Of a DNA stretch of 57,897 bases, positions 24,934-32,992 are shown in pieces. The stretch spans positions 1-57,897 of the forward strand of contig CAMSSU010000006.1 of NCBI GenBank assembly GCA_947063485.1, in the 5' to 3' direction. Both the position numbers and the translations under genes were made by a program. Numbering within the stretch: position 1 is the stretch's first letter; each line of letters begins with the position of its first letter. The notes under the pieces were generated by a model, which was not told where the DNA came from, did no database searches, and saw nothing but the letters and a program-made list of their open reading frames with translations. This stretch comes from an uncultured Clostridia bacterium. Lineage in GTDB: Bacteria > Bacillota > Clostridia > Christensenellales > Christensenellaceae.

Positions 24934-25845
24934 TCAGTCTTGCGCTCCTTTCTGTTCCTCATCCTGCGCCGCTTCTTCTGCCTCTTGGGGCGTTTCCTGC
25001 TCCTGCGGCAACTCCTCCTCTTGCCCGGGCTTTTTGTATCCCAGGCTGTAAATGCCATAATATGCCTGATTCTGCGCCGGCCTGCGGTGCATATACCACA
25101 GATATGCCGCGCCAAACACGACCAAAACCGCGCTTAACAGCTGCGAGACGCGTATCACGCCCGGAATCATCCAAAGGCTGTCTGTCCGCAGGCCCTCGAT
25201 AAAGAACCTGCCCACTCCATACAGCGCCAGATACGCCACAAACACATTGCCCTTGTGCTTTGCACGCTTAAAATACCAGAGCAGCACGGCCAGCACCAGC
25301 AGATTCCACATACTCTCATAGAAGAAAGTCGCCTGATGCCATTCCCCCAGGCGATCGATATATACGCCATATGGGAAGAACTGCAAATCCGGGTTGGTGA
25401 TCAGGTTGCCAAAGGCCTCCTGGTTGGCGAAATTGCCCCAGCGCCCGATGGCCTGCCCCAGGATGAGGCCAAGGCTGCCAAGATCCAGCACATCCCCCAG
25501 CGGCACTTTTTTCCATTTGCAGAAAACAACCGCCGCGATGACGCCGCCGATGACCGCGCCGTAGATCGCAAGGCCGCCATGCCAGATGGCGAAAATTTCT
25601 GCCGGGTTGTTTTTATAAGTCTCCCATTCAAACGCCACATAATAGAGCCGTGCTCCGATAATACAGATGGGCAGAGCCAGCAAAAGCAGATCCAGCACCA
25701 TATCGAAATTATAGCCGCGCCTGCGGCCCATCAGATACGCGACCAAAAGCCCCGCTACAAGCCCCAGGCAGATGATCGCCGCATACCAGCGGATGCTCAG
25801 CCCGGAGATGCCGAATAAGTTTTGAACCAAATAGGGATCTTTCAT
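24934..25845 (-). CDS. lgt: Prolipoprotein diacylglyceryl transferase
   Basis: Adds diacylglycerol to the lipobox cysteine of lipoproteins. Seven hydrophobic helices and the signature GQAIGRWGNFANQEAFG (about residues 135-151) are present. The 303 aa protein carries a Glu/Gln-rich hydrophilic C-tail of about 35 residues. It is co-transcribed with pncB and is next to a small lipoprotein gene, a possible substrate. Confidence 0.95.
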   Translation of the reverse strand: MKDPYLVQNLFGISGLSIRWYAAIICLGLVAGLLVAYLMGRRRGYNFDMVLDLLLLALPICIIGARLYYVAFEWETYKNNPAEIFAIWHGGLAIYGAVIGGVIAAVVFCKWKKVPLGDVLDLGSLGLILGQAIGRWGNFANQEAFGNLITNPDLQFFPYGVYIDRLGEWHQATFFYESMWNLLVLAVLLWYFKRAKHKGNVFVAYLALYGVGRFFIEGLRTDSLWMIPGVIRVSQLLSAVLVVFGAAYLWYMHRRPAQNQAYYGIYSLGYKKPGQEEELPQEQETPQEAEEAAQDEEQKGAQD

Positions 25846-25878
25846 CCTCTTCTCCAGCCTTCCTTATGAAATACCTTC

Positions 25879-25907
25879 ATTATAGTTTCTGGCTCTGCGG
25901 ACGTCAA
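25879..25907 (-). promoter_or_regulatory. Promoter of lgt-pncB
   Basis: On the minus strand: -35 TTGACG (25902-25907), 17 bp spacer, -10 TATAAT (25879-25884), about 30 bp before lgt. Confidence 0.75.
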
Positions 25908-25919
25908 GCAAGGGGCATA

Positions 25920-25949
25920 GAAAAAGAGGCCGCGGTTTGGGCCTCTTTT
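25920..25949 (-). terminator. Terminator of the lipoprotein gene
   Basis: Stem AAAGAGGCC with GGCCTCTTT around an eight-base loop, with T5 following on the minus strand. It lies 19 bp after the lipoprotein stop, just ahead of the lgt promoter. Confidence 0.85.
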
Positions 25950-25967
25950 CTTGCTGCGTTCGCGCTC

Positions 25968-26333
25968 TTAGGTATGGGCAGAGCCGCCCTGGCCGGCGGT
26001 ATCGTTGCCTGCCGTGTCGTTGCCGCCAGCGGAGGAATTGCCTCCTGCCGGGGGCTGGCTGCCCTGCTGAGCATCAGATGCATCCGGTGTGTTATTCGGC
26101 AATGCAGAGGGCTGATCGGCCCCATCCGAAGGGACGAGCTCGGGCATGACAGTCGGCATGCCGATCTGATCATCCATGTCGTTGTCATTGTTGTTGCCGT
26201 TTCCGCCCTGGCTGGGTGCCTTGGAGACAGAAGGCTCAATCGAGCCGTCGTTGCTGTCGCTGATATTCTTGCACCCTGCAAACAAAACTGCGAGCATGAG
26301 AACAGCCATTATGATCGATACAAATTTTTTCAT
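25968..26333 (-). CDS. Small low-complexity lipoprotein
   Basis: 121 aa. A signal peptide (residues 1-19) ends in the lipobox LFAGC, followed by a Gly/Asn/Ser/Pro-rich tail with no recognisable domain (for example NNNDNDMDDQ and GGNDTAGNDTAGQGG). It is probably secreted, lipidated and unstructured. The role is unknown; it has its own terminator, and no clear promoter was found in the 164 bp upstream. Confidence 0.8.
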   Translation of the reverse strand: MKKFVSIIMAVLMLAVLFAGCKNISDSNDGSIEPSVSKAPSQGGNGNNNDNDMDDQIGMPTVMPELVPSDGADQPSALPNNTPDASDAQQGSQPPAGGNSSAGGNDTAGNDTAGQGGSAHT

Positions 26334-26455
26334 CTTGCTTCTCCTTTTCAGAGTCGTTTATCCATACTTTTCCCAAAGGCATGAAATTTTATACTCCGCT
26401 TAGAGCCGCAGGATGCGCGCTGATTTTGTTTTTTCAGGCTCCGGCGCTTTTGGGG

Positions 26456-26490
26456 CAAAAAGAGCCGCTTTTGGGGCGGCTCCTTTTTTG
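26456..26490 (-). terminator. Terminator of the acyl-CoA ligase gene
   Basis: Stem GAGCCGC (26462-26468) with GCGGCTC (26476-26482), seven-base loop, flanked by A5 and T6. It starts 8 bp after the ligase stop, so the T-box transcript appears to carry a single gene. Confidence 0.85.
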
Positions 26491-26497
26491 TGCATTT

Positions 26498-28180
26498 TTA
26501 TGCCGTTTCGATGCTGGCCGCTTCTCCCAGGCCCAGCTCCCGAACGGCCCACTCTCTCATTTTGAATTTCTGAATTTTTCCCGCGGCGTTCATGGGGAAA
26601 CCATCCACAAAGCGCACATAGCGCGGCGCCTTGAAGCGGGAAAGGCCGTTTTTCACGAACTCGATCATCTCTTCCTCGCTGGGCTGGGGCACGCCTGGCT
26701 TTAAGATGACGCATGCCATCACTTCTTCGCCGTATTTTTCATCCGGCACGCCGATGACCTGCACATCCTGCACGCACTCATGCGTATATAAGAACTCCTC
26801 CAGCTCCCTGGGGTAGATATTCTCTCCGCCGCGGATGATCATATCCTTCAGGCGGCCGGTTACTTTATAGTAGCCGCTGGCATCTCTTGTGCCGATATCG
26901 CCGGTATGCAGCCAGCCATCCGGCTCGATGGCTTGGGCCGTGGCCTCGGGCATGTTGTAATATCCCTTCATGGTGTTATACCCGCGGGACATGATCTCCC
27001 CAGGCACGCCGTCCGGGCATTCCTCGCCCGTCTCGGGATCCACGATTTTTACCTCCACATGCGGCATAGCCTTGCCGATGGTGTTGACACGGATATCCAC
27101 AGAATCGTCCGTCGTCGTCATCGTGATGGCGGGCGAAGCTTCGGTCAGGCCATAGGTGATGGTGATCTCGCGCATACCCATCTCGTCGATGGCCCGGCGC
27201 ATCAGCTCGATGGGGCAGGGAGAGCCGGCCATGATGCCCGTGCGCAGGCTGGAAAGATCGTAGCTCTCAAAGCCATCCACATTGAGCATGGAGATGAACA
27301 TGGTGGGCACGCCGTGCACCGCCGTGCACTTCTCGGCCTGAATGACCTGCAATGCGTGGACGGGGTTGAAGTGATCGTTGAGCACGATGGTCGTCCCGTG
27401 AGTAATGCAGCTCATGACGCCCAGAACCGCGCCAAAGCAATGGAACAGCGGCACATGGATGAGCAGGCGATCCCGATCCGTGAACTTCATGCAGTCGCCG
27501 ATGCCCTTGCCGTTATTGAGCAGGTTGAAATGCGTCAGCATGACGCCCTTGGGGAAGCCCGTGGTGCCCGAAGTATACTGCATATTGGCGACATCGTGGA
27601 TATCCACCTGCGCCTTGGCCTGCGCCAGCTGCTCATCACTGACCTGCTCTGCAAAAGCATCCAGCTGCTTCCAGTTCAGCATGCCGTCCGGCGTCTGCTC
27701 ATCCAGGTAGATGACGCGTTTGAGCCTGGGCAGCGCCTCGCTGCAAAGCTCGCCCGGCTTGCTGCCCGCAATTTCAGGGCAGATTTCCATGATATGCTGG
27801 ATATAATTAGAGTCCTTCAGCCCCTGCATGGTGATGAGCGTGGAGGAATCCGACTGCCGCAGCAGATATTCCAGCTCAAAGCGCTTATACGCCGTATTGA
27901 CCGTAACCAGAACCGCGCCGATTTTGGAAGCCGCCACCTGCGTGATGACCCACTGGGGATAGTTGGTCGACCAAATGGCGATATGATCGCCTCTTTTGAT
28001 GCCGATGGCCAAAAACGCCTTGGCAATTTTATCGCACTCCTCGTCAAACTGCCGGTAGCTATAGCGCACGCCGATGAGCGGCGCAACCAGGCCGTCGTTA
28101 TCCGGGTGCATCTTTGCCTGGTATTCTACCATCTGCCCAATCGTCATCGTAATCATATCTTTCATATCTGTCTTTGCCAT
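26498..28180 (-). CDS. Acyl-CoA ligase (AMP-forming) under T-box control
   Basis: Activates a carboxylic acid to its CoA thioester via an acyl-adenylate. The ANL superfamily motifs are complete: P-loop YTSGTTGFPKGV (about residue 200), the YGLTEASP adenine motif, HTGDIGTRD, GRLKDMIIRGGENIYP and the catalytic lysine in NAAGKIQKFK near the end. 560 aa and the overall sequence resemble the FadD/ACSF2 group of medium- or branched-chain acyl-CoA synthetases; the substrate cannot be read from sequence. GGAGG lies 7 bases ahead of the start. It is preceded by a complete leucine-type T-box, which is unexpected for this enzyme class and suggests a role in leucine supply, for example activation of isovalerate. 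Confidence 0.93.
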   Translation of the reverse strand: MAKTDMKDMITMTIGQMVEYQAKMHPDNDGLVAPLIGVRYSYRQFDEECDKIAKAFLAIGIKRGDHIAIWSTNYPQWVITQVAASKIGAVLVTVNTAYKRFELEYLLRQSDSSTLITMQGLKDSNYIQHIMEICPEIAGSKPGELCSEALPRLKRVIYLDEQTPDGMLNWKQLDAFAEQVSDEQLAQAKAQVDIHDVANMQYTSGTTGFPKGVMLTHFNLLNNGKGIGDCMKFTDRDRLLIHVPLFHCFGAVLGVMSCITHGTTIVLNDHFNPVHALQVIQAEKCTAVHGVPTMFISMLNVDGFESYDLSSLRTGIMAGSPCPIELMRRAIDEMGMREITITYGLTEASPAITMTTTDDSVDIRVNTIGKAMPHVEVKIVDPETGEECPDGVPGEIMSRGYNTMKGYYNMPEATAQAIEPDGWLHTGDIGTRDASGYYKVTGRLKDMIIRGGENIYPRELEEFLYTHECVQDVQVIGVPDEKYGEEVMACVILKPGVPQPSEEEMIEFVKNGLSRFKAPRYVRFVDGFPMNAAGKIQKFKMREWAVRELGLGEAASIETA

Positions 28181-28200
28181 GTTTGTTCCTCCAAAGTCCG

Positions 28201-28480
28201 GTTAGAAATAAAAAAGCTCTCGCCTCACACAGAGACGAAAGCTATCCTTTCGCGGTACCACTCTGCTTGCAGAAATCAAAATCTGCCAGCTCTACCAGCA
28301 CTATCATGCTGTCCTCATTTTTTCGGCTGAGTTCCCGTCCAAATCTACCAGTTTCAATTTGGCTGCTCCGGGGCGAGTTCATCTGCCTTTGCCTTATGCT
28401 GCCTTGCACCACCCGGCAACTCTCTAGAAAGGCGCTAGCGGGATTACTACTCCCCTTCCACACATTCTCTTATTCTATTT
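28201..28480 (-). promoter_or_regulatory. T-box riboswitch leader, leucine specifier (CUC)
   Basis: Reads on the minus strand from about 28480. Stem I has the AGUA motif (28448-28451) opposite GAA (28378-28380), closed by GGGG/CCCC; the triplet after GAA is CUC (28375-28377), a leucine codon. The AGAGAG motif and the distal GCCGGGUGGUGCAAGGCAGC-type loop (about 28399-28425) are present. The T-box sequence GUGGUACCGCG is at 28251-28261, with the UGGU bulge (28257-28260) complementary to ACCA, which fits the A73 discriminator of tRNA-Leu. A terminator follows. Assignment of the frame rests on the GAA/AGUA geometry. Confidence 0.88.
28210..28243 (-). terminator. Regulated terminator of the T-box leader
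   Basis: Twelve-base stem (AGCTTTCGTCTC with GAGGCGAGAGCT, two GU pairs), five- to six-base loop and six T. It lies directly after the T-box sequence and about 30 bp ahead of the ligase start, so uncharged tRNA would be expected to prevent it from forming. Confidence 0.9.
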
Positions 28481-28486
28481 GTTACT

Positions 28487-28515
28487 ATCTTATCCACCCA
28501 GTGCAGTTTTGTCAA
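28487..28515 (-). promoter_or_regulatory. Promoter of the T-box/acyl-CoA ligase transcript
   Basis: On the minus strand: consensus -35 TTGACA (28510-28515), 17 bp spacer, -10 TAAGAT (28487-28492). The predicted start near 28480 puts about 300 nt of leader ahead of the coding region. Confidence 0.85.
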
Positions 28516-28523
28516 TGCCTATT

Positions 28524-29660
28524 TCAAATTTTTTTATTTTTCCCAGCCAGCTCCAGCGCGAAATCCCCCAGGTTTTTGGCGCTGTCGTGCTTGACGAGCC
28601 GCTCTCTGGCCGCGGCCATCTCTGCCAGCCTGGTTTTATCGCGCAGCAAGCCGCGCACCACCTCTGCGCCGGTGAAAAAATCGTTTGTAACGCAGGCAAG
28701 GCTGTGGTTGGCAAAATAGATCTGGTTCCAGCTCTCGACGCCGGGCAGCGGATCCATGAGCACCAGCGGCTTATCCTTTGTCAGCGTCTCTGTGGTCGTC
28801 AGCCCGCCCGGCTTGGTATAGACGACGTCTGCCGCATCCATATATTCATCCAGGTTAGTCGTGAACCCGAGGATCTTTATCAGGGGCTTATCCGCCGCGA
28901 ATTCCTCCAGCTTGCTCTTCAGCCGCTTATTGCTGCCGCATACGACGACGATCTGCGTCTCTCCGGAAATCTGCGCCAGATCCTGCACGCTCTGCTCCAG
29001 ATGGCCCATGCCCATGCCGCCGGATAACACCAGCACGGTATCCCGCTGCTCCAGCCCAAGCTTTTCCCTAGCCGCCGCCTTATCCTGCCGCTTCTCAAAC
29101 CTAGGGTCCACGGGAATGCCAAAAGGCAGCAGCATTTTTTCGGGGATTCCCCTGGCGCTCATGATGGGAACCAGGAAATCCGCCGCCACGACAATATAGT
29201 CCAGGTCGACTTTATCCCACATGCTCAGCGGAGAATAATCCGTATTGATGCCAATGCAGGGGATATTGCGGGAGAGCAGCCCTGCCTCCCGGATTTTGGA
29301 AACCAGGATGCAGGCGAGCACATGCGGGCAGATGATGAAATCCGGGTTATACTCCTCGATATACCGGCAGAGCTTGCGCTTCTGCCAATCCGCAAATTTA
29401 AAGGGAAGCGATTTTTCCACGCTCTCATTTTCATCGTATCCGCGCATGATCAGCTCCAGGGCTTCCGGGTGATAGCGGGCGATAAACGTATATCCTTTAT
29501 CCACCCCTTTGCCCACCGTGCGGTTGAGATAGGTATAGGTATCTAGAATGCGGCACTGGACGCCCTTCGTCTCCAGATAGGCTTTGACCGCTTTGGCAGT
29601 GGCGTTGTGCCCCTGCCCGGTTGTGATCGATAAAAACAAGGCGCGCTGCCCCTGATTCAT
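28524..29660 (-). CDS. UgtP/MGDG synthase-like diacylglycerol glucosyltransferase
   Basis: GT28-family enzyme expected to move glucose or galactose from a UDP-sugar to diacylglycerol at the membrane, making glycolipids (possible lipoteichoic acid anchors). The N-terminus LFLSITTGQGHNATAKAV is the MGDG synthase acceptor domain; the C-terminal donor-site block GGMGMGHLE and KPGGLTTTETL is present. 378 aa is typical. The start at 29660 has GGAGGGG upstream; the longer frame to 29756 adds 32 unrelated residues. MurG, of the same fold, is encoded divergently next to it. Confidence 0.87.
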   Translation of the reverse strand: MNQGQRALFLSITTGQGHNATAKAVKAYLETKGVQCRILDTYTYLNRTVGKGVDKGYTFIARYHPEALELIMRGYDENESVEKSLPFKFADWQKRKLCRYIEEYNPDFIICPHVLACILVSKIREAGLLSRNIPCIGINTDYSPLSMWDKVDLDYIVVAADFLVPIMSARGIPEKMLLPFGIPVDPRFEKRQDKAAAREKLGLEQRDTVLVLSGGMGMGHLEQSVQDLAQISGETQIVVVCGSNKRLKSKLEEFAADKPLIKILGFTTNLDEYMDAADVVYTKPGGLTTTETLTKDKPLVLMDPLPGVESWNQIYFANHSLACVTNDFFTGAEVVRGLLRDKTRLAEMAAARERLVKHDSAKNLGDFALELAGKNKKI

Positions 29661-29778
29661 GTTCTCCCCTCCATGCGTTTGCAGGATCTCCTCTGGCTGC
29701 TCCCTCCCCTTTTGGGCGGGCAAGCGCCAAAGGCGTGCGATCCAAGATAGAATCATTTTCCATTCTCACTTTCTTATT

Positions 29779-29807
29779 ATCTTACCATCATAGGCCTATC
29801 TCTTCAA
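29779..29807 (-). promoter_or_regulatory. Promoter of the glucosyltransferase gene
   Basis: On the minus strand: -35 TTGAAG (29802-29807), 17 bp spacer, -10 TAAGAT (29779-29784). It leaves a leader of about 110 nt ahead of the chosen start. Confidence 0.65.
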
Positions 29808-29825
29808 GAAACAGATGTAACAGAT

Positions 29826-29853
29826 TTGTTTTTCTTCGAATATATGATATTAT
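29826..29853 (+). promoter_or_regulatory. Promoter of murG and the methyltransferase gene
   Basis: TTGTTT (29826-29831), 16 bp spacer, TATTAT (29848-29853), about 48 bp ahead of murG. It is back to back with the glucosyltransferase promoter. Confidence 0.55.
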
Positions 29854-29900
29854 AGATTTTAGGCAAAATTCGCGGCTTTATGCGCAGTTAGGTGGCTAAT

Positions 29901-30974
29901 ATGAGCAAGAAAATCGTTTTGACGGGCGGAGGCACGGCCGGGCATGTCAACCCGAACCTGGCGCTTGTCCCTCTTTTAAAAGAGCACGGCTTTGAAATCT
30001 CCTACATAGGCTCGCAAAAGGGCATTGAAAAAGAGATCATTGAGAGATCCGATCTCCCCTTTTACGGCATTTCTTCCGGCAAACTGCGCCGGTATTTCAG
30101 CTGGGAAAACTTTTCGGACATCTTCAGAATCCTGAAGGGATATTCCCAGTCTAAAAAAATCCTCAAAAAACTGCGTCCGGATATTCTGTTTTCCAAAGGC
30201 GGCTATGTGAGCGTCCCGGTGGTCTTTGCGGCAAACCGCATGAAGATCCCGGTGGTCATCCACGAGAGCGACTACACCCCCGGCCTGGCCAACCGGCTCT
30301 GCATTCCAAAGGCAAGGCGGGTATGCGTCTCGTTTGAGGCGGCATGCAAGCATATCCCTGAAGAAAAATGCGTCAAAACGGGCTCTCCCGTGCGCGCGGA
30401 GCTCTTTGACGGCAGCCGGGAAGCCGGGCTTGCCCGCCTGGGCTTTTCGGGCAAAAAGCCTGTGCTGCTCATCATGGGCGGCAGCCTTGGGGCGCTGGCC
30501 GTCAATGAGGCTGTGGACGAGATCCTGGATGCACTGCTGGAAACATTCGATATTGTGCATATCCGCGGCGCAGAAAAGCTCAACCCGGCGCTCGGCGGCA
30601 AAGCGGGATATGCGCAGTTTGAATACGTTACAGACGAACTGCCGGATCTTTTCGCGGCGGCGGATCTCATGCTCTCCCGCTCGGGCGCCAATGCCATTTT
30701 TGAAATTCTGGCACTCTGCATTCCGGCGCTGCTCATTCCCCTGCCGCTGGAAGCCAGCCGCGGAGACCAAATTCTAAACGCCAACTACTTTGCCGGAAAA
30801 GGATTTTCCCTGGTGCTCCAGCAAAACGATATTACGCCGCAGGTTCTGCTGAGCAAAATTGAGGAGCTGGCAGAGCAGAGCGAAACACTAAAGAAAAATA
30901 TGAGAGAAAGCGGAATCCAGAATGGCGCGCAAAACGTCGCCCAGGTGATTTTCGCCGTATCGAAAGGAAAATAA
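29901..30974 (+). CDS. murG: Lipid II-forming GlcNAc transferase MurG
   Basis: Transfers GlcNAc to lipid I at the cytoplasmic face. The glycine-rich GGGTAGHVNPN start, the HESDYTPGLANR acceptor-domain block, MGGSLGALAVN and the UDP-GlcNAc loop SRSGANAIFEI are all present; 357 aa is normal. The ATG at 29901 has AGGTGG 6 bases upstream; a GTG three codons earlier does not. In most Firmicutes murG is within the division cluster; here it is about 5 kb outside it, on the opposite strand. It overlaps the next gene by one base. Confidence 0.94.
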   Translation: MSKKIVLTGGGTAGHVNPNLALVPLLKEHGFEISYIGSQKGIEKEIIERSDLPFYGISSGKLRRYFSWENFSDIFRILKGYSQSKKILKKLRPDILFSKGGYVSVPVVFAANRMKIPVVIHESDYTPGLANRLCIPKARRVCVSFEAACKHIPEEKCVKTGSPVRAELFDGSREAGLARLGFSGKKPVLLIMGGSLGALAVNEAVDEILDALLETFDIVHIRGAEKLNPALGGKAGYAQFEYVTDELPDLFAAADLMLSRSGANAIFEILALCIPALLIPLPLEASRGDQILNANYFAGKGFSLVLQQNDITPQVLLSKIEELAEQSETLKKNMRESGIQNGAQNVAQVIFAVSKGK

Positions 30975-32515
30975 TGCAGGATATTATTGAAGTCATTCAA
31001 AAGACAGCCGAAGATTCTCCCCGGGCCCGCAAGGAGGCGCTTCTTGCCCTGGCGGATAACGCCGGAGTTGGCAGGATGTTTCATCATCTGCTGGCCGGGC
31101 AGGAAACCCGGGCAATTTTGCGCGCACTATGCGATCTCAGCACAGACCGTGCGTGCAGAGAGCGCATCGCGCACTATGCCAAAATCCATCAGGAGCCTTT
31201 TACTGCGCTGCTTTTCTGCGCGGACCCCAAACTGCGCAAAAATATGGCGCTGCTGCTCGGCCGGCTGGATGCCGCGCTGTACGCGCCGGCTTTGCTGCGC
31301 GCCTTAGAGGAGGAAGAGACGGATTTCGTCAAGCCCTCCATTTTGCTGGCTTTGGGCAATGCCAAGGGCTCGCCCGAAGTGCTTTTAGCACTGCAAAATT
31401 TCGAAATTCCCAGCGGAGAGGATAAGAACCTGCGGGAACAGCGCATTGCAAAGCAAAAGGCGCTGGCCAGCCTATCCCCCAAAAAGCAAGTGGCGCGGCC
31501 CATCGTCATGGAAAAGCCCGTGCGGGCAATCGTGAGCTGCCCCAACGCCAGAGTAACACTCTCGGAGCTTTCCGCTCTGGGCTATTCCTGCTCTGCCTTT
31601 GACGAGCTGGACGGGCACCTGATGCTGGAAAACATCACAAAATTCCCCAGCCTCTATGCCGCCCGGACGTTCTATGAAGCCGGCATCTATTTTGCCTCCT
31701 TCTCTTCCCTGCAAGCCGCCGTCAACGCGGCAAAGACCAGGGTTTTCCTGGCGCTCATCAAAAATATCTACGGGACGCTGAACCTCGGCTACCGCGTCGA
31801 TGCTTTGGGCGAGGATTTTTCGGAAAAGGAGCGCAAGGCCGCGGCGGCGCAGATCATGGATGCGCTCTCAGCGACTCCCCTTTGCAACAGCCCTTCCGCC
31901 TATGATTTTGAGATTCGGCTGCTGAAAGGCAAGCGCAGCATCATCGTCGCGCTCTATCCCGGCTCGCGTCTGGACGGGCGCTTCTACTACCGTGCAAACG
32001 CCATCAGCGCTTCCATTCACCCGGCAGTCGCCGCTTCCTGCGTCCGCTTTATTTCGGGCTATACCCGCCCCAGCGCGGATGTGTTGGACTGTTTCTGCGG
32101 CTCTGGCACCATGCTGTTCGAGCGGGCTATGCTGCCCTATGCCTCGCTGACGGGCACGGATATTTCCGCCCAGGCATTGCGGGCCGCCCGGGGCAACGAG
32201 CGCATCGCCAAAACCGGCGCGCACTTTCTCATCAAAAACGCGGCCAAGCCATTTGAGCAGAAATATGACGAGATCATCACCAACATGCCCTTTGGACTGC
32301 GCGTTTCCAGCCACAAGGAAAACCTCGCGCTTTACCGGGCGTTTCTGGAAAACCTTCCGGGCATGTTAAAGCCAGACGGCCACGCTTTTCTCTTTACACA
32401 TGAAAAGAAGCTCCTGCGTGAGCTTCTTTCGGAAAAATTTGATTTGGTTGCGCACGCCAATTTCTCCGCCGGCGGCCTGTATCCGACGCTTTTTGTGCTA
32501 AAGCCTAAGCGTTGA
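30974..32515 (+). CDS. RNA N2-guanine-type methyltransferase with N-terminal HEAT-like repeats
   Basis: 513 aa. Residues 1-150 are helical repeats of HEAT/Armadillo character; residues 175-330 look like a degenerate THUMP-type region; residues 330-510 are a UPF0020 Rossmann methyltransferase resembling Trm14/RlmL-type enzymes. SAM motif I is DVLDCFCGSGTM, the acidic loop is GTDIS, and the catalytic block is TNMPFG in place of the usual NPPF/Y. The YYRANAISASIHPAVAA segment is typical of RNA-modifying members. The substrate (tRNA or rRNA guanine) is inferred. It is coupled to murG (TAATG) and overlaps the convergent neighbour by 11 bp. Confidence 0.8.
   Translation: MQDIIEVIQKTAEDSPRARKEALLALADNAGVGRMFHHLLAGQETRAILRALCDLSTDRACRERIAHYAKIHQEPFTALLFCADPKLRKNMALLLGRLDAALYAPALLRALEEEETDFVKPSILLALGNAKGSPEVLLALQNFEIPSGEDKNLREQRIAKQKALASLSPKKQVARPIVMEKPVRAIVSCPNARVTLSELSALGYSCSAFDELDGHLMLENITKFPSLYAARTFYEAGIYFASFSSLQAAVNAAKTRVFLALIKNIYGTLNLGYRVDALGEDFSEKERKAAAAQIMDALSATPLCNSPSAYDFEIRLLKGKRSIIVALYPGSRLDGRFYYRANAISASIHPAVAASCVRFISGYTRPSADVLDCFCGSGTMLFERAMLPYASLTGTDISAQALRAARGNERIAKTGAHFLIKNAAKPFEQKYDEIITNMPFGLRVSSHKENLALYRAFLENLPGMLKPDGHAFLFTHEKKLLRELLSEKFDLVAHANFSAGGLYPTLFVLKPKR
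32404..32429 (-). terminator. Probable terminator for the convergent gene, inside the methyltransferase coding region
   Basis: Ten-base perfect stem AAAGAAGCTC with GAGCTTCTTT, loop CTGCGT, followed on the minus strand by a T-run. It lies about 75 bp past the stop of the 32505-32954 gene. On the plus strand it is translated (KKLLRELLSE). Confidence 0.5.
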
Positions 32516-32954
32516 GATACCGCTTATAGATGCTTTTCTGCTCATCCTGCATTTGGAAGAGTTCCTGCACCAGCTGGCGCGCACTTTCAGAGGCATTGGG
32601 ATATGCTTTTTCACAGCCTTGCAGCTGATCTTCTCCCATATCGAAGCCTTTGAGCACGATGCGCGCCATCTCGGCAGGGGAATTGTTGAAAAACGCTTTG
32701 ACGGAGACCGTCCACCAGTCTCTTAGGCGCATGGCCTTGGAAATGCGCCTGGGCTTGCCGCCCAGCGTTAAAATCGCCCGGGCAGCCTTGCGGTCGATCT
32801 CCTCATATTTCCCAATCGTGCGGCGAATTTCGCCCGAGAGTTGCAAGCTTGCGCTCTTTCTGGCAATGCATTCCAGAGAATTGACTGCGATGCGCGTGCC
32901 CGTCAAAATTTTATCATATAGTTTTAGCGTATCTTCTCTATCGATTCCTTCCAT
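32505..32954 (-). CDS. Unknown helical protein, possibly ferritin-like
   Basis: 149 aa, all-helical, with four predicted amphipathic helices and no signal peptide. It resembles DUF2383-type four-helix bundles in general character; this is a weak assignment without conserved metal ligands that I can confirm. AAGGAGG lies ahead of the start. It follows the TIGR04086 gene by 38 bp and may share its transcript, and it overlaps the methyltransferase gene tail to tail. Confidence 0.6.
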   Translation of the reverse strand: MEGIDREDTLKLYDKILTGTRIAVNSLECIARKSASLQLSGEIRRTIGKYEEIDRKAARAILTLGGKPRRISKAMRLRDWWTVSVKAFFNNSPAEMARIVLKGFDMGEDQLQGCEKAYPNASESARQLVQELFQMQDEQKSIYKRYLNA

Positions 32955-32992
32955 ACGAAACCTCCTTTTTTGAGGCTAGTATGGCTCATTTC

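Noticed and set aside
24933..25115. 61-codon N-terminal extension of pncB
   Set aside because: It overlaps lgt in another frame, is Arg/Lys-rich and lacks family resemblance; the start at 24932 gives the normal N-terminus.
26444..26477. Direct repeat CGCTTTTGGGGC, twice
   Set aside because: One copy lies within the terminator hairpin; two 12-base copies are too few and too short to suggest a repeat element.
26906..28330. 474-codon plus-strand frame opposite the acyl-CoA ligase
   Set aside because: Antisense shadow of a clear ANL enzyme; it also crosses the T-box leader and has no recognisable motif.
30974..32515. DNA adenine methyltransferase of a restriction system
   Set aside because: The N-terminal region and the YYRANAISASIHP segment resemble RNA guanine methyltransferases, and there is no restriction gene nearby.
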